Source: Mucilaginibacter sp. KACC 22773 (GTDB taxonomy: Bacteria; Bacteroidota; Bacteroidia; Sphingobacteriales; Sphingobacteriaceae). Taken from it: DNA of 64,000 nt. The notes under the pieces are model-generated. The model had not been told where the DNA came from, did no database searches, and was given only the letters and a program-made list of their open reading frames with translations. The stretch covers positions 1,550,001 through 1,614,000 of the forward strand of contig NZ_CP117883.1 in the NCBI RefSeq assembly GCF_028736215.1, given 5' to 3'. The position numbers and the translations under genes were made by a program. Shown here in pieces: positions 26,110 through 35,084 of this stretch; the first letter of the stretch is position 1, and each line of letters opens with the position of its first letter.

Positions 26110-28059
26110 ATGGGAAAACCTTTACTTACGCATAACCTGTATTTTTATATATGGCACCTGGTTATATGCAGTTTACTGGTTACTGCGGCCCCATCCACCA
26201 GCCTGGCCCAGGCCGATCATTTAAAGGTTTTATTTGAGAAACTAAAAACAGCCAAACACGATACCGACCGCGTAAATACCTATTATTCTATTTCCAGGCA
26301 ATACTGGGGCCGAAATGCCGACAGCGCCCTTCTAATGGCGCAAAAATCGCTTGACCTTGCACAAAAAATTCATTTTGAAAAAGGTGTGGCCCTGGCCTAT
26401 GTTTCAAAAGGGGTGGCCCTGGGATACAAAGGCAAGTGGCCCGAAGCGCTGGAATGCCATTTTCAGTCTTTACGCATTAGCCAAAAACTGGGGATGGAAG
26501 GATTAACCGGCAATGAATATAATAACATCAGTGGCATGTACATTAGTATTGAGGATTATTCAAAAGCGCTTTATTACAACAGGCAAGCGTATAAAATAGC
26601 CCTGAAACAAAATGACCCTACACATGAGGGGGTAGTGAGCTTATTGATAAACTTAGGCGAAATTTTTAAGAAAAAAGGCCAGCCCGATTCTTCCATACTA
26701 TATAATACCCAGGCGCTGGTTATTGCGAAAAGAGGCAAAAATCCTATAAACACAACCGTTGCAATGTATAATATTGGCGAAAACTATGTTGCCAAAAAAG
26801 AGTACGGACGGGCGCAGGTTTATTTTTATAAGGCACTTGCTATTGCGCAAAAAAACGGCGACGATGAGGATATTGCTTATTGCCATAACGGCCTGGCGCT
26901 TACCAGTTATTATACAGGTAATTACAATGCGAGTATGACCTATGCACAAAAGGGATTGGAAGAAAGCAAAAAATCGGGTATTGTTGAACTTATTGCAACC
27001 GCTTATAAGGTACTGTACCTAACCAATCAAAAAAAAGGCAGTTATAAGGAAGCGCTATATTACAGGAACCTTGAAGTTGCTTTGAACGACAGCCTGAAAA
27101 CCGCAGAAAAAGAAAAAGTTATCCGGAATATACAATCGTCATATGAACTGGAACAAAAGCAACGGCAAATTGATTTGCTGAGTAAAGATAAGGTTATAGG
27201 GCAAAAAGAGCTGGAAAGGGTAAAACTAAGGCGCGATTTATTAACGGCAGGGGCTATCTCGTTACTCATATTTGCCTTTGTGCTGTTCAGAAATTACGCG
27301 CAGAAACGAAAGCTTAGCGAACAACTGGCCCTGCAAAACAAAGATATATCGGCGCAAAACCTGCAGCTGGAAGAACTGGTACATGTAAAAGACAGGCTGT
27401 TTTCTATTATAGGGCACGATTTGCGGGGGCCTATCCATACCATCAGCCATATGATAGATATGATAAAAGAGGATGGCCTATCGGAAGAGGAAGGTAAGTA
27501 TTGGATTGAGAAAATATCCGATACGCTTACAATAACCGCACATCTGGTCGAAAACCTGCTGTATTGGGCAAAAAGCCAGATGGATGGTATCCAGGCTAAT
27601 CCCGCCGACTTTAATGTGCAAAAGGTAATTGAACAAAATATAACCCTGCTGAAAGAACGGGCCGCCGAAAAGAAAGTGCTGGTAACCGGGGTGGAGGGTA
27701 CCACGCCCGGAACTGTTTATGGCGACGAAACAATGATTGATATCGTGATCAGGAATTTGGTGGAGAATGCCGTGAAATTTTCGAAAGCAGGTGATACCGT
27801 TACAGTGAGCGCCCAAAATAAGGATGCTGTTACCGTTATAACTGTAAAAGATAACGGGAAAGGCATTCCCGAAGAAGCCCAGGCAAAAATATTTGATAAA
27901 TTTTCGTCGTACACAACTTATGGTACAGCCAGCGAAAAAGGAAGCGGGCTCGGACTTTTATTATGTAAAGAACTGGTCGAAAAAAACAACGGTACCATAT
28001 GGTTTGAAAGTAAGGCAGGTATTGGCAGCTCGTTTTATTTTAGCCTACCATCACTATAG
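26110..28059 (+). CDS. TPR-containing sensor histidine kinase
   Basis: This 649-residue protein has a signal peptide (about 1-34, ending LAQA). A periplasmic tetratricopeptide array (about 55-330) and a coiled coil lead to one membrane span (about 377-394). The cytoplasmic kinase has His436 in 'SIIGHDLRGPI', the N-box 'RNLVENAVKFS', 'VKDNGKGIPEE' and 'GSGLGLLLCKELVEKNNG'. This is the Bacteroidota TPR kinase design, in which the periplasmic TPR senses an unknown signal. It has the same architecture as the gene at 52293-54512. It lies 248 bp after the PAS kinase, so they are probably separate transcripts. Confidence 0.93.
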   Translation: MGKPLLTHNLYFYIWHLVICSLLVTAAPSTSLAQADHLKVLFEKLKTAKHDTDRVNTYYSISRQYWGRNADSALLMAQKSLDLAQKIHFEKGVALAYVSKGVALGYKGKWPEALECHFQSLRISQKLGMEGLTGNEYNNISGMYISIEDYSKALYYNRQAYKIALKQNDPTHEGVVSLLINLGEIFKKKGQPDSSILYNTQALVIAKRGKNPINTTVAMYNIGENYVAKKEYGRAQVYFYKALAIAQKNGDDEDIAYCHNGLALTSYYTGNYNASMTYAQKGLEESKKSGIVELIATAYKVLYLTNQKKGSYKEALYYRNLEVALNDSLKTAEKEKVIRNIQSSYELEQKQRQIDLLSKDKVIGQKELERVKLRRDLLTAGAISLLIFAFVLFRNYAQKRKLSEQLALQNKDISAQNLQLEELVHVKDRLFSIIGHDLRGPIHTISHMIDMIKEDGLSEEEGKYWIEKISDTLTITAHLVENLLYWAKSQMDGIQANPADFNVQKVIEQNITLLKERAAEKKVLVTGVEGTTPGTVYGDETMIDIVIRNLVENAVKFSKAGDTVTVSAQNKDAVTVITVKDNGKGIPEEAQAKIFDKFSSYTTYGTASEKGSGLGLLLCKELVEKNNGTIWFESKAGIGSSFYFSLPSL

Positions 28060-28115
28060 CCGCCCAGGGCCTTCCAATAAGTTAAGTACTTTGCTCCAGG
28101 CCAGTCATCTGCAGG

Positions 28116-29378
28116 TTAGTGGCTGCCGGCCGTGGCTGCATCAAACACCCGGCAAAAGTTGCCGCCGCCTATTTTGCCTATTTCATCTGCGTTAAAACCA
28201 GTATTCAGCATCGCCTCTACTACGGTGTAATAAAACCCTGTCTTTTGATCGGGCCAGGTTTGGTTGGTACCGCCGTCCATTTTGCCACGGTTGGGGCCGC
28301 CACCAGGGCCATCATGGGGTTTATCGCCCGCAGGTGGGCCATCAGGACGGTTGCCGGGCATGCCGCCCGGTGGCGGGCCTTGTTCGCCCGGTTTGGGGCC
28401 GAAACCGCCGCCCGCTGGTCTGTAAGCCGGGGTTAGTTTGGTATCGGTACCGATGCAAACATGATCTATCCCCACAACATCAACCAGCGCCCGGATATTT
28501 TGGGCATACTCAGATGCCGAGTCGGCCAGGTGCGTCCAAACGCCGATAACGCCCCCGGTATCTGCCACGATTTTAGCTTGCTCCTTGCTGATGAGCCGGG
28601 GGCGCATCATGCGGGCCATGTTCTCGTTTTGCCCCAATTGGGTATCAAGGCCGGTGTGCGAAATGATTACCGGGTGTTTGGCCACTTTAAGTGCGGCGGC
28701 CACTGTTTCGGCGCTGGCATGCCCCAGGTCGACCAGGATGCCCAGGCGGTTGCACTCGCGGATAACGTCGGCACCAAAAGCGGTAAGGCCTCCCCAGCGT
28801 GCAGGGTTGGTAAAAACGTCGCCCAGCGGTACCGCGGCATCGCTGTCATGCAGGAGTGTCAGGTGCCTGAGGCCGCGGGTATAGGCTTCTTGAAGCCGTT
28901 CGATGTGTCCTTCGAGGAAATGACCACCCTCTACCGATTGGATAACTGTGGGCTGGTGCTTTTTATGGGCAGAGTTAAGATCGGCCATGTTCAGGGAGCG
29001 CTTCATACCGTTACGGGCCAGCTGCTTGTCCATTGAAGCCAGGCCGTTTTTAAACCGCTCGTAGGCATCGCCGGGGTTTTGCAGTTTTTGATAATCAACG
29101 GCGAATGTCATGCAGATGGCGGCTAAGCCCGACTTTTTCATTTCTCCCGCCAGGTTGATATCCGGGCCGGGTACATCTGCGCTTGTTAGTGGCAGGTCGA
29201 TATGATTGTGGGTGTCAATACCCAGGGTATCGGCTACTATTTTGGCTACGCGTGGGTCTACCTCATCAATTGCCCAGGCGGCCAGTGGGTTCAGCATTAT
29301 GGCGGTACCGGCTCCGGCAAGGGTAACCGCGGCCAGGAATTCCCGCCGCGACCAGGTTGGTTGAAACTTCTTCATCAT
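28116..29378 (-). CDS. membrane dipeptidase (peptidase M19) with Gly/Pro-rich insert, Tat exported
   Basis: This 420-residue protein has a twin-arginine signal (S10-R-R-E-F-L in 'TWSRREFLAAVTL', cleavage near AWA36). M19 metal residues are visible: H57-N-H59 in 'DTHNHIDLP', Glu in 'VEGGHFLEG', and later histidines in 'LVDLGHAS' and 'ISHTGLD'. M19 enzymes hydrolyse dipeptides, often with a D-residue at the C-terminal side. Residues 320-373 (DNA 28260-28421) form a Gly/Pro-rich hydrophilic insert with GGGFGPKPGEQGPPPGG-like sequence that interrupts the barrel after 'CIGTDTKLTPAY'. The start could be either of the first two Met codons. Confidence 0.9.
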   Translation of the reverse strand: MMKKFQPTWSRREFLAAVTLAGAGTAIMLNPLAAWAIDEVDPRVAKIVADTLGIDTHNHIDLPLTSADVPGPDINLAGEMKKSGLAAICMTFAVDYQKLQNPGDAYERFKNGLASMDKQLARNGMKRSLNMADLNSAHKKHQPTVIQSVEGGHFLEGHIERLQEAYTRGLRHLTLLHDSDAAVPLGDVFTNPARWGGLTAFGADVIRECNRLGILVDLGHASAETVAAALKVAKHPVIISHTGLDTQLGQNENMARMMRPRLISKEQAKIVADTGGVIGVWTHLADSASEYAQNIRALVDVVGIDHVCIGTDTKLTPAYRPAGGGFGPKPGEQGPPPGGMPGNRPDGPPAGDKPHDGPGGGPNRGKMDGGTNQTWPDQKTGFYYTVVEAMLNTGFNADEIGKIGGGNFCRVFDAATAGSH

Positions 29379-29550
29379 TTTAAATTACAGGATGGCTGTT
29401 TTATATCGTTTAAAGGTAGTAACTACCCGGAGTACCGCCTCCTATAATCGTCGTTTGGCCGGGATGAATAGACGAATTGGCGGATAGAGCCGATAAAGAT
29501 AATCATCGCGCATAAACGCGGCTTTCGGGATATGACTTGCGCGGGGACAG

Positions 29551-29745
29551 AAAAGCGGAGGGAGTGTGCGATTCCTTCCTTGGGGAAGGTGGGGGTAGGG
29601 GTTAAATCAGGCGTTCAAGCTGCTTTGCAACCCGCCGCTCGTATAAACCCCTCCCTGCCTTTGTGCTCATTTCCGACGGCTCCCGTTGCGAGGGAACTAA
29701 AAAGTCTTCCGGACACCTATGGAGACAACTCCACCAAGGGCGGAG
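29551..29745. repeat. ~195 bp dispersed noncoding repeat, copy 1
   Basis: This copy shares long runs with 34883-35080: GTGCGATTCCTTCC, GTAGGGGTTAAATCAG, GTTCAAGC-GCTTTGCAAC-CGCCGCTCGTATA, CCCCTCCCTGCCTTTG and GGAACTAAAAAGTCTTCC. Both copies end in GCGGAG. TCTTCCGGACACCTATG at 29705-29721 corresponds to the right inverted end of copy 2, but no left partner is present here. It ends 5 nt before the stop codon of the leftward epimerase gene. The remaining part of the 372 bp gap (29379-29550) holds a short dyad GGTAGT-A-ACTACC at 29415-29427 and nothing else clear. Confidence 0.85.
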
Positions 29746-29750
29746 CGGGT

Positions 29751-30773
29751 TTAAGAGATCTTTAATTGCACCAATTGATTGCTGATCAAATATTGCATTG
29801 ATTCTTTTACAACCATGTCGGTATTTGTGGGATTAAAGCCTAATTCTTTTCTCGATTTTGTTAAACAGAAGTCCTGTTGCAATCCCGAAAACATAGCAAT
29901 GTCTTTAGTGCTCAATAATGGTGCTTTCCCATTCATTTTACTTCCTAATTCCATTAACCAGGCAATAACAAATAAAATAAGTTTTGGCACTGCTACCGGT
30001 AATTTGATTTTTAATTCGGGGAAAAGCTGTTGTGCCATTTTGGTAGTATCTTTAATAGATGTACATTTTTCATTTGCCAGAATATACCGTTCTCCGTTGG
30101 TCCCGTTTGTTGCCGCTAAATAACAACCTTCGGCGACATCTTTTACATCTACCCAGTTAAGCGCTATGTTTGTTTCTACCGGAATTTCTTTTTGCAGAAT
30201 TAACCTGAGAATATTGTACGATACATTTAATGGCGCAAAAGCCTCACCTCCTATCATAGCCGACGGTAATACAGCTACCAACTCTATATTAAGTTCCTTT
30301 GCAAGTTTAAAAGCCAGTTGTTCGCCGTCGTTTTTTGAGTTATAGTACACATCCCTGCGGTCCGGGTTATAACCGTAACTTTCCTTTGCCGGGGTGGTGG
30401 TATAATTTAGCGCGGCTATTGAACTCACGTATACAATTCTTTTAACCCCAGCCTCTGCGGCTGCTTCTATCATGTTCCTGGTGCCCCGGATATTTACATC
30501 ATAAATTTCTTTTTGGGGATCTCGGGCCCAAAGCTTAAACGCAGCGCCTACTGCATAAAAGGTATCTACACCTTGCAGTGCCCTTACCAACGATTGCTTA
30601 TCAGTAATGTCTGATTGAACCACCTCACAATCCAATCCTTCAAAAGTTTTTTTATCATTAATATTCCTTACCGACGCACGTACCGCAATGCCTTTGCTGA
30701 TAAGGAGTCGTACTAAATTGTTGCCGAGATGCCCATTTGCACCGTTAACCAATGATAGCTGCTGATTTTCCAT
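29751..30773 (-). CDS. NAD(P)-dependent epimerase/reductase, extended SDR
   Basis: This 340-residue enzyme has a Rossmann GxxGxxG (GANGHLGNNLVRLL, residues 11-24), catalytic YxxxK ('YYNSKNDGE', about 148-152) and the preceding 'YVSSIAALNY'. It resembles dihydroflavonol-4-reductase-like and 3-beta-HSD-like extended SDRs. It lies 67 bp downstream of a Crp/Fnr gene on the same strand, and its 3' end abuts the dispersed repeat. The substrate is unknown. Confidence 0.88.
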   Translation of the reverse strand: MENQQLSLVNGANGHLGNNLVRLLISKGIAVRASVRNINDKKTFEGLDCEVVQSDITDKQSLVRALQGVDTFYAVGAAFKLWARDPQKEIYDVNIRGTRNMIEAAAEAGVKRIVYVSSIAALNYTTTPAKESYGYNPDRRDVYYNSKNDGEQLAFKLAKELNIELVAVLPSAMIGGEAFAPLNVSYNILRLILQKEIPVETNIALNWVDVKDVAEGCYLAATNGTNGERYILANEKCTSIKDTTKMAQQLFPELKIKLPVAVPKLILFVIAWLMELGSKMNGKAPLLSTKDIAMFSGLQQDFCLTKSRKELGFNPTNTDMVVKESMQYLISNQLVQLKIS

Positions 30774-30840
30774 TTGCTTATTTTTTAATAATTAATGGTT
30801 CAAATCTGCCGACAATAAAAGCTAATCCACTTGACAAATG

Positions 30841-31416
30841 TTAGGAAAGCATCCGTTTGCGGATACGGCTCAAACTTTCGGGTTTCATGCCCAAAAACGA
30901 AGCTATGTATTGCACCGGTACATGGTGAATGATAGCCGGATAGTTTTCGATAAGTTTTTTATATCGCTGCTCTGCTGTTAATGTGGCAAGTTCTTTTGAA
31001 CGGTTCTCGTTGTAAGCTATAGATTGCTGAAATACTTCAATACTGAAATCTTTAAACGCTGCGCTTTTACTGGTTAGCCTGTCTAAATTGGTTTTTGTGA
31101 TCCTAAGCAATTCACATTCGGTAATGCATTCTACACTTTCATCAGCTTTAGTTTGATTGATGAAATGAAAGTAAGAAGTTAAAAAGCCGGGCGGACAATT
31201 AATATGAGTTGTTACTTCGTCGCCATTTTCATTGTAATGAAAAATACGCATAAAGCCTTTTACAACAAAATACAAGTATTGGGGTATGTATCCGGCTTGT
31301 TCAACAATTCTGTTTTTAGGCAACAACACCGGCTCAAAACATGCTTTGCATAAATCATTATCAGCTTCTGTTAGCGGTCCCTTTTGAGATATTATATTTA
31401 GCAAGTGCTTGTGCAT
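30841..31416 (-). CDS. Crp/Fnr family transcriptional regulator
   Basis: This 191-residue protein has an N-terminal cyclic-nucleotide-binding-like beta roll (about 20-120, 'YLYFVVKGFMRIFHYNENGDEV') and a short C-terminal helix-turn-helix ending 'YIASFLGMKPESLSRIRKRM'. No Fnr-type cysteine cluster is seen. This is a common Bacteroidota subgroup that often sits beside a reductase it may control. Here the epimerase follows 67 bp downstream and an AraC gene precedes by 6 bp. Confidence 0.9.
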   Translation of the reverse strand: MHKHLLNIISQKGPLTEADNDLCKACFEPVLLPKNRIVEQAGYIPQYLYFVVKGFMRIFHYNENGDEVTTHINCPPGFLTSYFHFINQTKADESVECITECELLRITKTNLDRLTSKSAAFKDFSIEVFQQSIAYNENRSKELATLTAEQRYKKLIENYPAIIHHVPVQYIASFLGMKPESLSRIRKRMLS

Positions 31417-31422
31417 ACCACA

Positions 31423-32313
31423 TCAGTTAACCAGCTGCTTTTTAAACTGGTTGGGGCTAATACCCGTTTCTTTTTTAAAAAGCCTCGAAAAATAGGGGAG
31501 GTTTTCAAAACCGAGTTGGTAGGCTATTTCAGATACGCTTTGATCATCGCCCATGAGCCGGTTTTTGGCTTCGTTTACCAGGTAAATATGGATTAGTTCG
31601 ATGGCTGTTTTACCGGTTTCCTGTTTCAGCAGATCGCTCAGGTAACGTGGCGACAGGTTGAGGCGTGATGCCAGCGTGCTTACCGAAGGCAGTCCCTGGG
31701 TAACTAATAAGCCTTTTTTGAAGTACGTGGCCAGTGCATCATTGAATTTTGAAACAGTTTTGCCCGATAGCTCGCGCCGGTTGATAAACTGACGCTTATA
31801 AAACCGCTGCGAATATTTAAGCATCGAATCGATGTGCGTAAGCATAATATCGCGGCTGTACTCGTCGGTATTACTGCGGTATTCGGTATCTATTTTGTAA
31901 AAAAGGTCCCAGATGATTTGCTCTTCCTGCGGCGAGAGGTGTAGCGCCTCGTTGGTTTCGTAATCAAAAAAAGGGTATTTGTTGATCTCGGTATGCAACA
32001 CATGGCCGTTCAAAAAATCCTCATGGATGAAGATGATAAAAGCATCGTCCTCATACTCCACGCTGCTAAATTCAATGATTTGCCGGGGTTTTACAAACAT
32101 CATGCTGCCGTTATCATGATCGTATTTGGTACGGCCATATTTGATAATACCCGACTTTAGCTTTTTAAAGCCTATCATATAAAAATCGGATGTAAACTCC
32201 CTGTCGCCAAGGCTGCAGGTTTGCGTGCACCGCTGTATGCTGATAAGCGGGTTCTCGGGCGGGGCGTAACCGTTGGCACGGTGCATATCGGCTAAATTTT
32301 TAAAATGCTGCAT
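31423..32313 (-). CDS. AraC family transcriptional regulator
   Basis: The protein is about 296 residues from the Met at 32313; the frame opens at 32328. An N-terminal cupin-like sensing half is followed by the two-helix-turn-helix AraC domain over the last ~100 residues ('SRYLSDLLKQETGK' in the first unit, 'SEIAYQLGFENLPYFSRLFKKETGISP' in the second). It lies between an SDR gene (upstream, 69 bp) and a Crp/Fnr gene (6 bp), and probably controls the SDR. Confidence 0.92.
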   Translation of the reverse strand: MQHFKNLADMHRANGYAPPENPLISIQRCTQTCSLGDREFTSDFYMIGFKKLKSGIIKYGRTKYDHDNGSMMFVKPRQIIEFSSVEYEDDAFIIFIHEDFLNGHVLHTEINKYPFFDYETNEALHLSPQEEQIIWDLFYKIDTEYRSNTDEYSRDIMLTHIDSMLKYSQRFYKRQFINRRELSGKTVSKFNDALATYFKKGLLVTQGLPSVSTLASRLNLSPRYLSDLLKQETGKTAIELIHIYLVNEAKNRLMGDDQSVSEIAYQLGFENLPYFSRLFKKETGISPNQFKKQLVN

Positions 32314-32382
32314 AACGTTAAATAACAAAACAAATTTACGCCGAAAACCGGCGTAAATTATGTCAGTGTAATACCATTAAAA

Positions 32383-33201
32383 TTATTTGCCCTGTGCGGC
32401 GGCCGATATCTCTTTCCAGCTTTCCCACTCGGCAATGCGGCCATCATAAACCTGTTTTACCCATGGGTAAGCCTGGCTGCCCAATAACAAACGCAACGGC
32501 GGGTTTTCGCTGTCAATAAGCTTTAATACGGCGTCGCTGGTTGCTTCGGGTATACCAAAAATGTCATCGGTTATGCCGGCCTGGAAAGCGGCACGCACGG
32601 CATCATACTCGGGCATAGCCACGGTTTGTGCAGATGAGGCGCCGGCCCAATCAGTTGCAAAGCCGTTAGGTTCAATCAGGGTAACATTAATGCCAAAGCC
32701 TCTTACTTCAGTAGCCAGCGTTTCGCTCAGGCCTTCCACGGCAAATTTTGATGCATTATATAAACCCAGCACCGGCAGGGTAGCATGGCCCAATACGCTC
32801 GAAACCTGGATGATGTGGCCATGGCCCTGCTGGCGCATTACAGGTAATACGGCCTGGGTTAACCACAGCAAACCAAAAAAGTTGGTCTCTATCTGGCCGC
32901 GGGCTTCCTGCTCGGTAGTTTCTTCAATAGTACCAAATAAACCGTAGCCGGCATTGTTAATCAGTACATCTATGCTGCCAAAATGTGCTTTTGCTTTGTT
33001 GACGGCTGCAACGCCGGCGGCGCGGTCGTTAACATCCAGTTGCAGGGGTAAAATATTGTCGCCGTATTCGGTTACCAGGTCATCAAGGGTACTTAGGTCG
33101 CGGGCTGTTGCTACTACTTTATCGCCGCGTTGCAGTAATGCTTCGGCCCATAATTTACCGAAACCACGTGAGGCGCCGGTAATAAAAATTGTTTTTGCCA
33201 T
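32383..33201 (-). CDS. short-chain dehydrogenase/reductase
   Basis: This 272-residue classical SDR has TGASRGFG (residues 7-14) for cofactor binding, 'NNAGYG' (about 84), and catalytic Ser and YxxxK in 'QVSSVLGHATLPVLGLYNASK'. The Arg after the first strand ('ATARD') favours NADP(H). The substrate is not inferable. It is the first gene of a leftward chain SDR-AraC-Crp-epimerase. Confidence 0.92.
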   Translation of the reverse strand: MAKTIFITGASRGFGKLWAEALLQRGDKVVATARDLSTLDDLVTEYGDNILPLQLDVNDRAAGVAAVNKAKAHFGSIDVLINNAGYGLFGTIEETTEQEARGQIETNFFGLLWLTQAVLPVMRQQGHGHIIQVSSVLGHATLPVLGLYNASKFAVEGLSETLATEVRGFGINVTLIEPNGFATDWAGASSAQTVAMPEYDAVRAAFQAGITDDIFGIPEATSDAVLKLIDSENPPLRLLLGSQAYPWVKQVYDGRIAEWESWKEISAAAQGK

Positions 33202-33357
33202 TGTTTTGTTGTTTTAATTATGACACAAATGTAGAGCGCCTTTTGCCGCACCATTTATACGGAAGTGGGGAAGAATGATACATTTTAACGTAGATGGGGG
33301 AGGATGGTAATGGGAGTGTCATGATGAGGAGAAAAGCAATATATTGTACATTCGCTA

Positions 33358-33558
33358 ATGCGCAACTGGAAAACAAGATATAAGACTTTACTTGCAATAG
33401 CCATCATCGGGTTGGGTAATTTCCTCTTTCTTTATGCATGGACACATGCTTCGCTTGGACCTGTATTGGGTAACCTGTTCGTAATATTAGATGTAATCCT
33501 TACCGGCGGTGGGGCCGTATATCTTCTTATCGTGATAATTGATAAACTGCGGCAATAA
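33358..33558 (+). CDS. small two-span membrane protein, unknown
   Basis: The 66 residues comprise a basic start (MRNWKTRYK), two hydrophobic segments (about 10-29 and 34-60) and a charged end (DKLRQ). The composition is that of an inner-membrane protein rather than a shadow of another gene, and nothing overlaps it. I do not recognise the family. It is transcribed away from the SDR gene. Confidence 0.5.
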   Translation: MRNWKTRYKTLLAIAIIGLGNFLFLYAWTHASLGPVLGNLFVILDVILTGGGAVYLLIVIIDKLRQ

Positions 33559-33958
33559 GCAGAGTATATTTGTTGTACCAAAGCAGCTTTATTTGTTGCT
33601 CATCCATGATAAAAATTGCGTCTTATTAAGGTGATAATAACCTCAGTTAATATCTAACTTAGCTTCAACCTATAACTATATGAAGTGCTGCCTAATCTTT
33701 TTTATCACTGTAGTTTTTTAACAGTTTGTAGTAAACAGCCACGATGGAACAACGAGATCACCGAAATTGAGATTGCCACCGGGGGATGTTTTGGCCCTTT
33801 ACTGTCCCCGCGAAGACAGAAATTCATTATTATTTACCTGTGTTTTGCCTTAACTTTATACCATTGGAGAGATTCCGTTGGGACAGAAAATGATGCAAAT
33901 GGAATGGTAACCGGAGGTAACGGCTGTGCTGTTTCTTAAAATATAAAATTAATGTTTC
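33559..33958. other. 400 bp region without a convincing gene
   Basis: The sequence is AT-rich and contains an 84-codon rightward frame (33685-33939). Its composition (Cys, Trp and Arg scattered, no domain) does not look like a real protein. The region probably carries the promoter of the methyltransferase at 33959. I see no terminator or repeat. Confidence 0.4.
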
Positions 33959-34780
33959 ATGAATGATATATCGACTAAAGCACCTTCCCCTGGTTTGCCG
34001 GGAGAAACTGCGATTCAATATGATCAATTTTTTGGTCCGTTATATTTTGAACCATATGCCATCGAAGTTGCAAAACGAATTGACCCAGCCCGGGTTTCTA
34101 TTGTACTGGAAATTGCTGCCGGAACAGGCCGTGTTACCCGCCATATCCGGGAACGTATTCCACCCGCGGCAAAACTAATCGCTTCAGATATTAGCGAGGA
34201 TATGTTGGCCGTAGCCAAAAGTAAATTAAGCCATCTTGATATCGACTGGCAGAATATAGATGCCCAACAACTTCCTTTTGATGACAATAGCATCGACATG
34301 GTTATATGTTGCTTCGGGTATATGTTTGTTCCGGATAAGCCAAAGGCGTTTGCAGAGGCATACCGGGTGCTAAAACCGGGTGGCTTATTTTTATTTACAA
34401 CATGGGATAAGCTGGAGAACAACGCTGCGTCATATTCCTGCAGAACTATCGCACAGCAATACCTGGAAGAGCCATTGCCCGAATCTTATAATCTTGCTAC
34501 CTCGATGAGTGATGAAGCTGTAATAACACCATTATTACAGCATGCCGGGTTTGCAAAAATATCAATAGAAAAAGTACAACTTTTTGCCGTTAGTCCAACG
34601 GCAAAAGAAGCAGCAGATGGTCTTGTAGCATGGGGCCCTGTTTATGAGGACATTAAAAAGCGCAACCCGGCCTGGGTAGACGAGATAAAAATTAAAGTGG
34701 AAAAAGAACTTGCCGAGAAATTCGGAGCTGCTCCCATGGTTGCTCCAATAAGTGCTGTAATCAGCCAGGCGCGGAAATAG
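33959..34780 (+). CDS. class I SAM-dependent methyltransferase
   Basis: This 273-residue protein has methyltransferase motif I 'VLEIAAGTGRVTRHI' (about 49-63), motif II around 'LIASDISEDML' and motif III 'YRVLKPGGLFLFTTW'. It belongs to the UbiE/Methyltransf_11 type. The acceptor is unknown. It stands alone, followed by the second copy of the dispersed repeat. Confidence 0.9.
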   Translation: MNDISTKAPSPGLPGETAIQYDQFFGPLYFEPYAIEVAKRIDPARVSIVLEIAAGTGRVTRHIRERIPPAAKLIASDISEDMLAVAKSKLSHLDIDWQNIDAQQLPFDDNSIDMVICCFGYMFVPDKPKAFAEAYRVLKPGGLFLFTTWDKLENNAASYSCRTIAQQYLEEPLPESYNLATSMSDEAVITPLLQHAGFAKISIEKVQLFAVSPTAKEAADGLVAWGPVYEDIKKRNPAWVDEIKIKVEKELAEKFGAAPMVAPISAVISQARK

Positions 34781-34859
34781 TCAGGGAACAACTTTGTTTG
34801 AAAGAAAATCGGAGGTGGTTTAGTTTGCTGGTACCCGCCGTTGTTGGTGTTGTCACCTC

Positions 34860-35080
34860 CATAGGTGTTCGGAAGAAATAAAAAAAGCGCAGGGATGTGC
34901 GATTCCTTCCCTGGGGAAGGGGAGGTAGGGGTTAAATCAGCCGTTCAAGCAGCTTTGCAACTCGCCGCTCGTATAGACCCCTCCCTGCCTTTGCGCTCAT
35001 TTCCGACCGCACCCCTCCCGTGGGGAGGGAACTAAAAAGTCTTCCGAACACCTATGTTGTCACCTTCAACAAGAGCGGAG
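34860..35080. repeat. dispersed repeat, copy 2, with 17 bp inverted ends
   Basis: The body 34883-35080 matches 29551-29745. This copy also has inverted ends: CATAGGTGTTCGGAAGA at 34860-34876 and its exact complement TCTTCCGAACACCTATG at 35040-35056. TTGTCACCT occurs just outside both ends (34850-34858 and 35057-35065). It looks like a MITE-type or REP-type element. It ends 4 nt before the stop codon of the leftward VOC gene. The gap 34781-34859 holds nothing else clear. Confidence 0.82.
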
Positions 35081-35084
35081 AAAC

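Noticed and set aside
27294..27704. 136-codon leftward frame opposite the TPR kinase
   Set aside because: Antisense shadow of the kinase core, with no supporting feature.
28461..29036. 191-codon rightward open frame opposite the M19 dipeptidase
   Set aside because: Lies wholly antisense to a gene with clear catalytic motifs. It has no domain or signal and arises from the GC-rich third positions of the dipeptidase.
29532..29765. 77-codon frame over dispersed repeat copy 1
   Set aside because: Falls on a noncoding repeat. The second copy does not keep the frame, so it is not a conserved protein.
33685..33939. 84-codon frame before the methyltransferase
   Set aside because: No domain, odd Cys/Trp/Arg mixture, no start context. 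Kept as intergenic.
34860..35056. Insertion sequence at dispersed repeat copy 2
   Set aside because: Inverted ends are present but no transposase is encoded within the ~195 bp, so at most a nonautonomous element.
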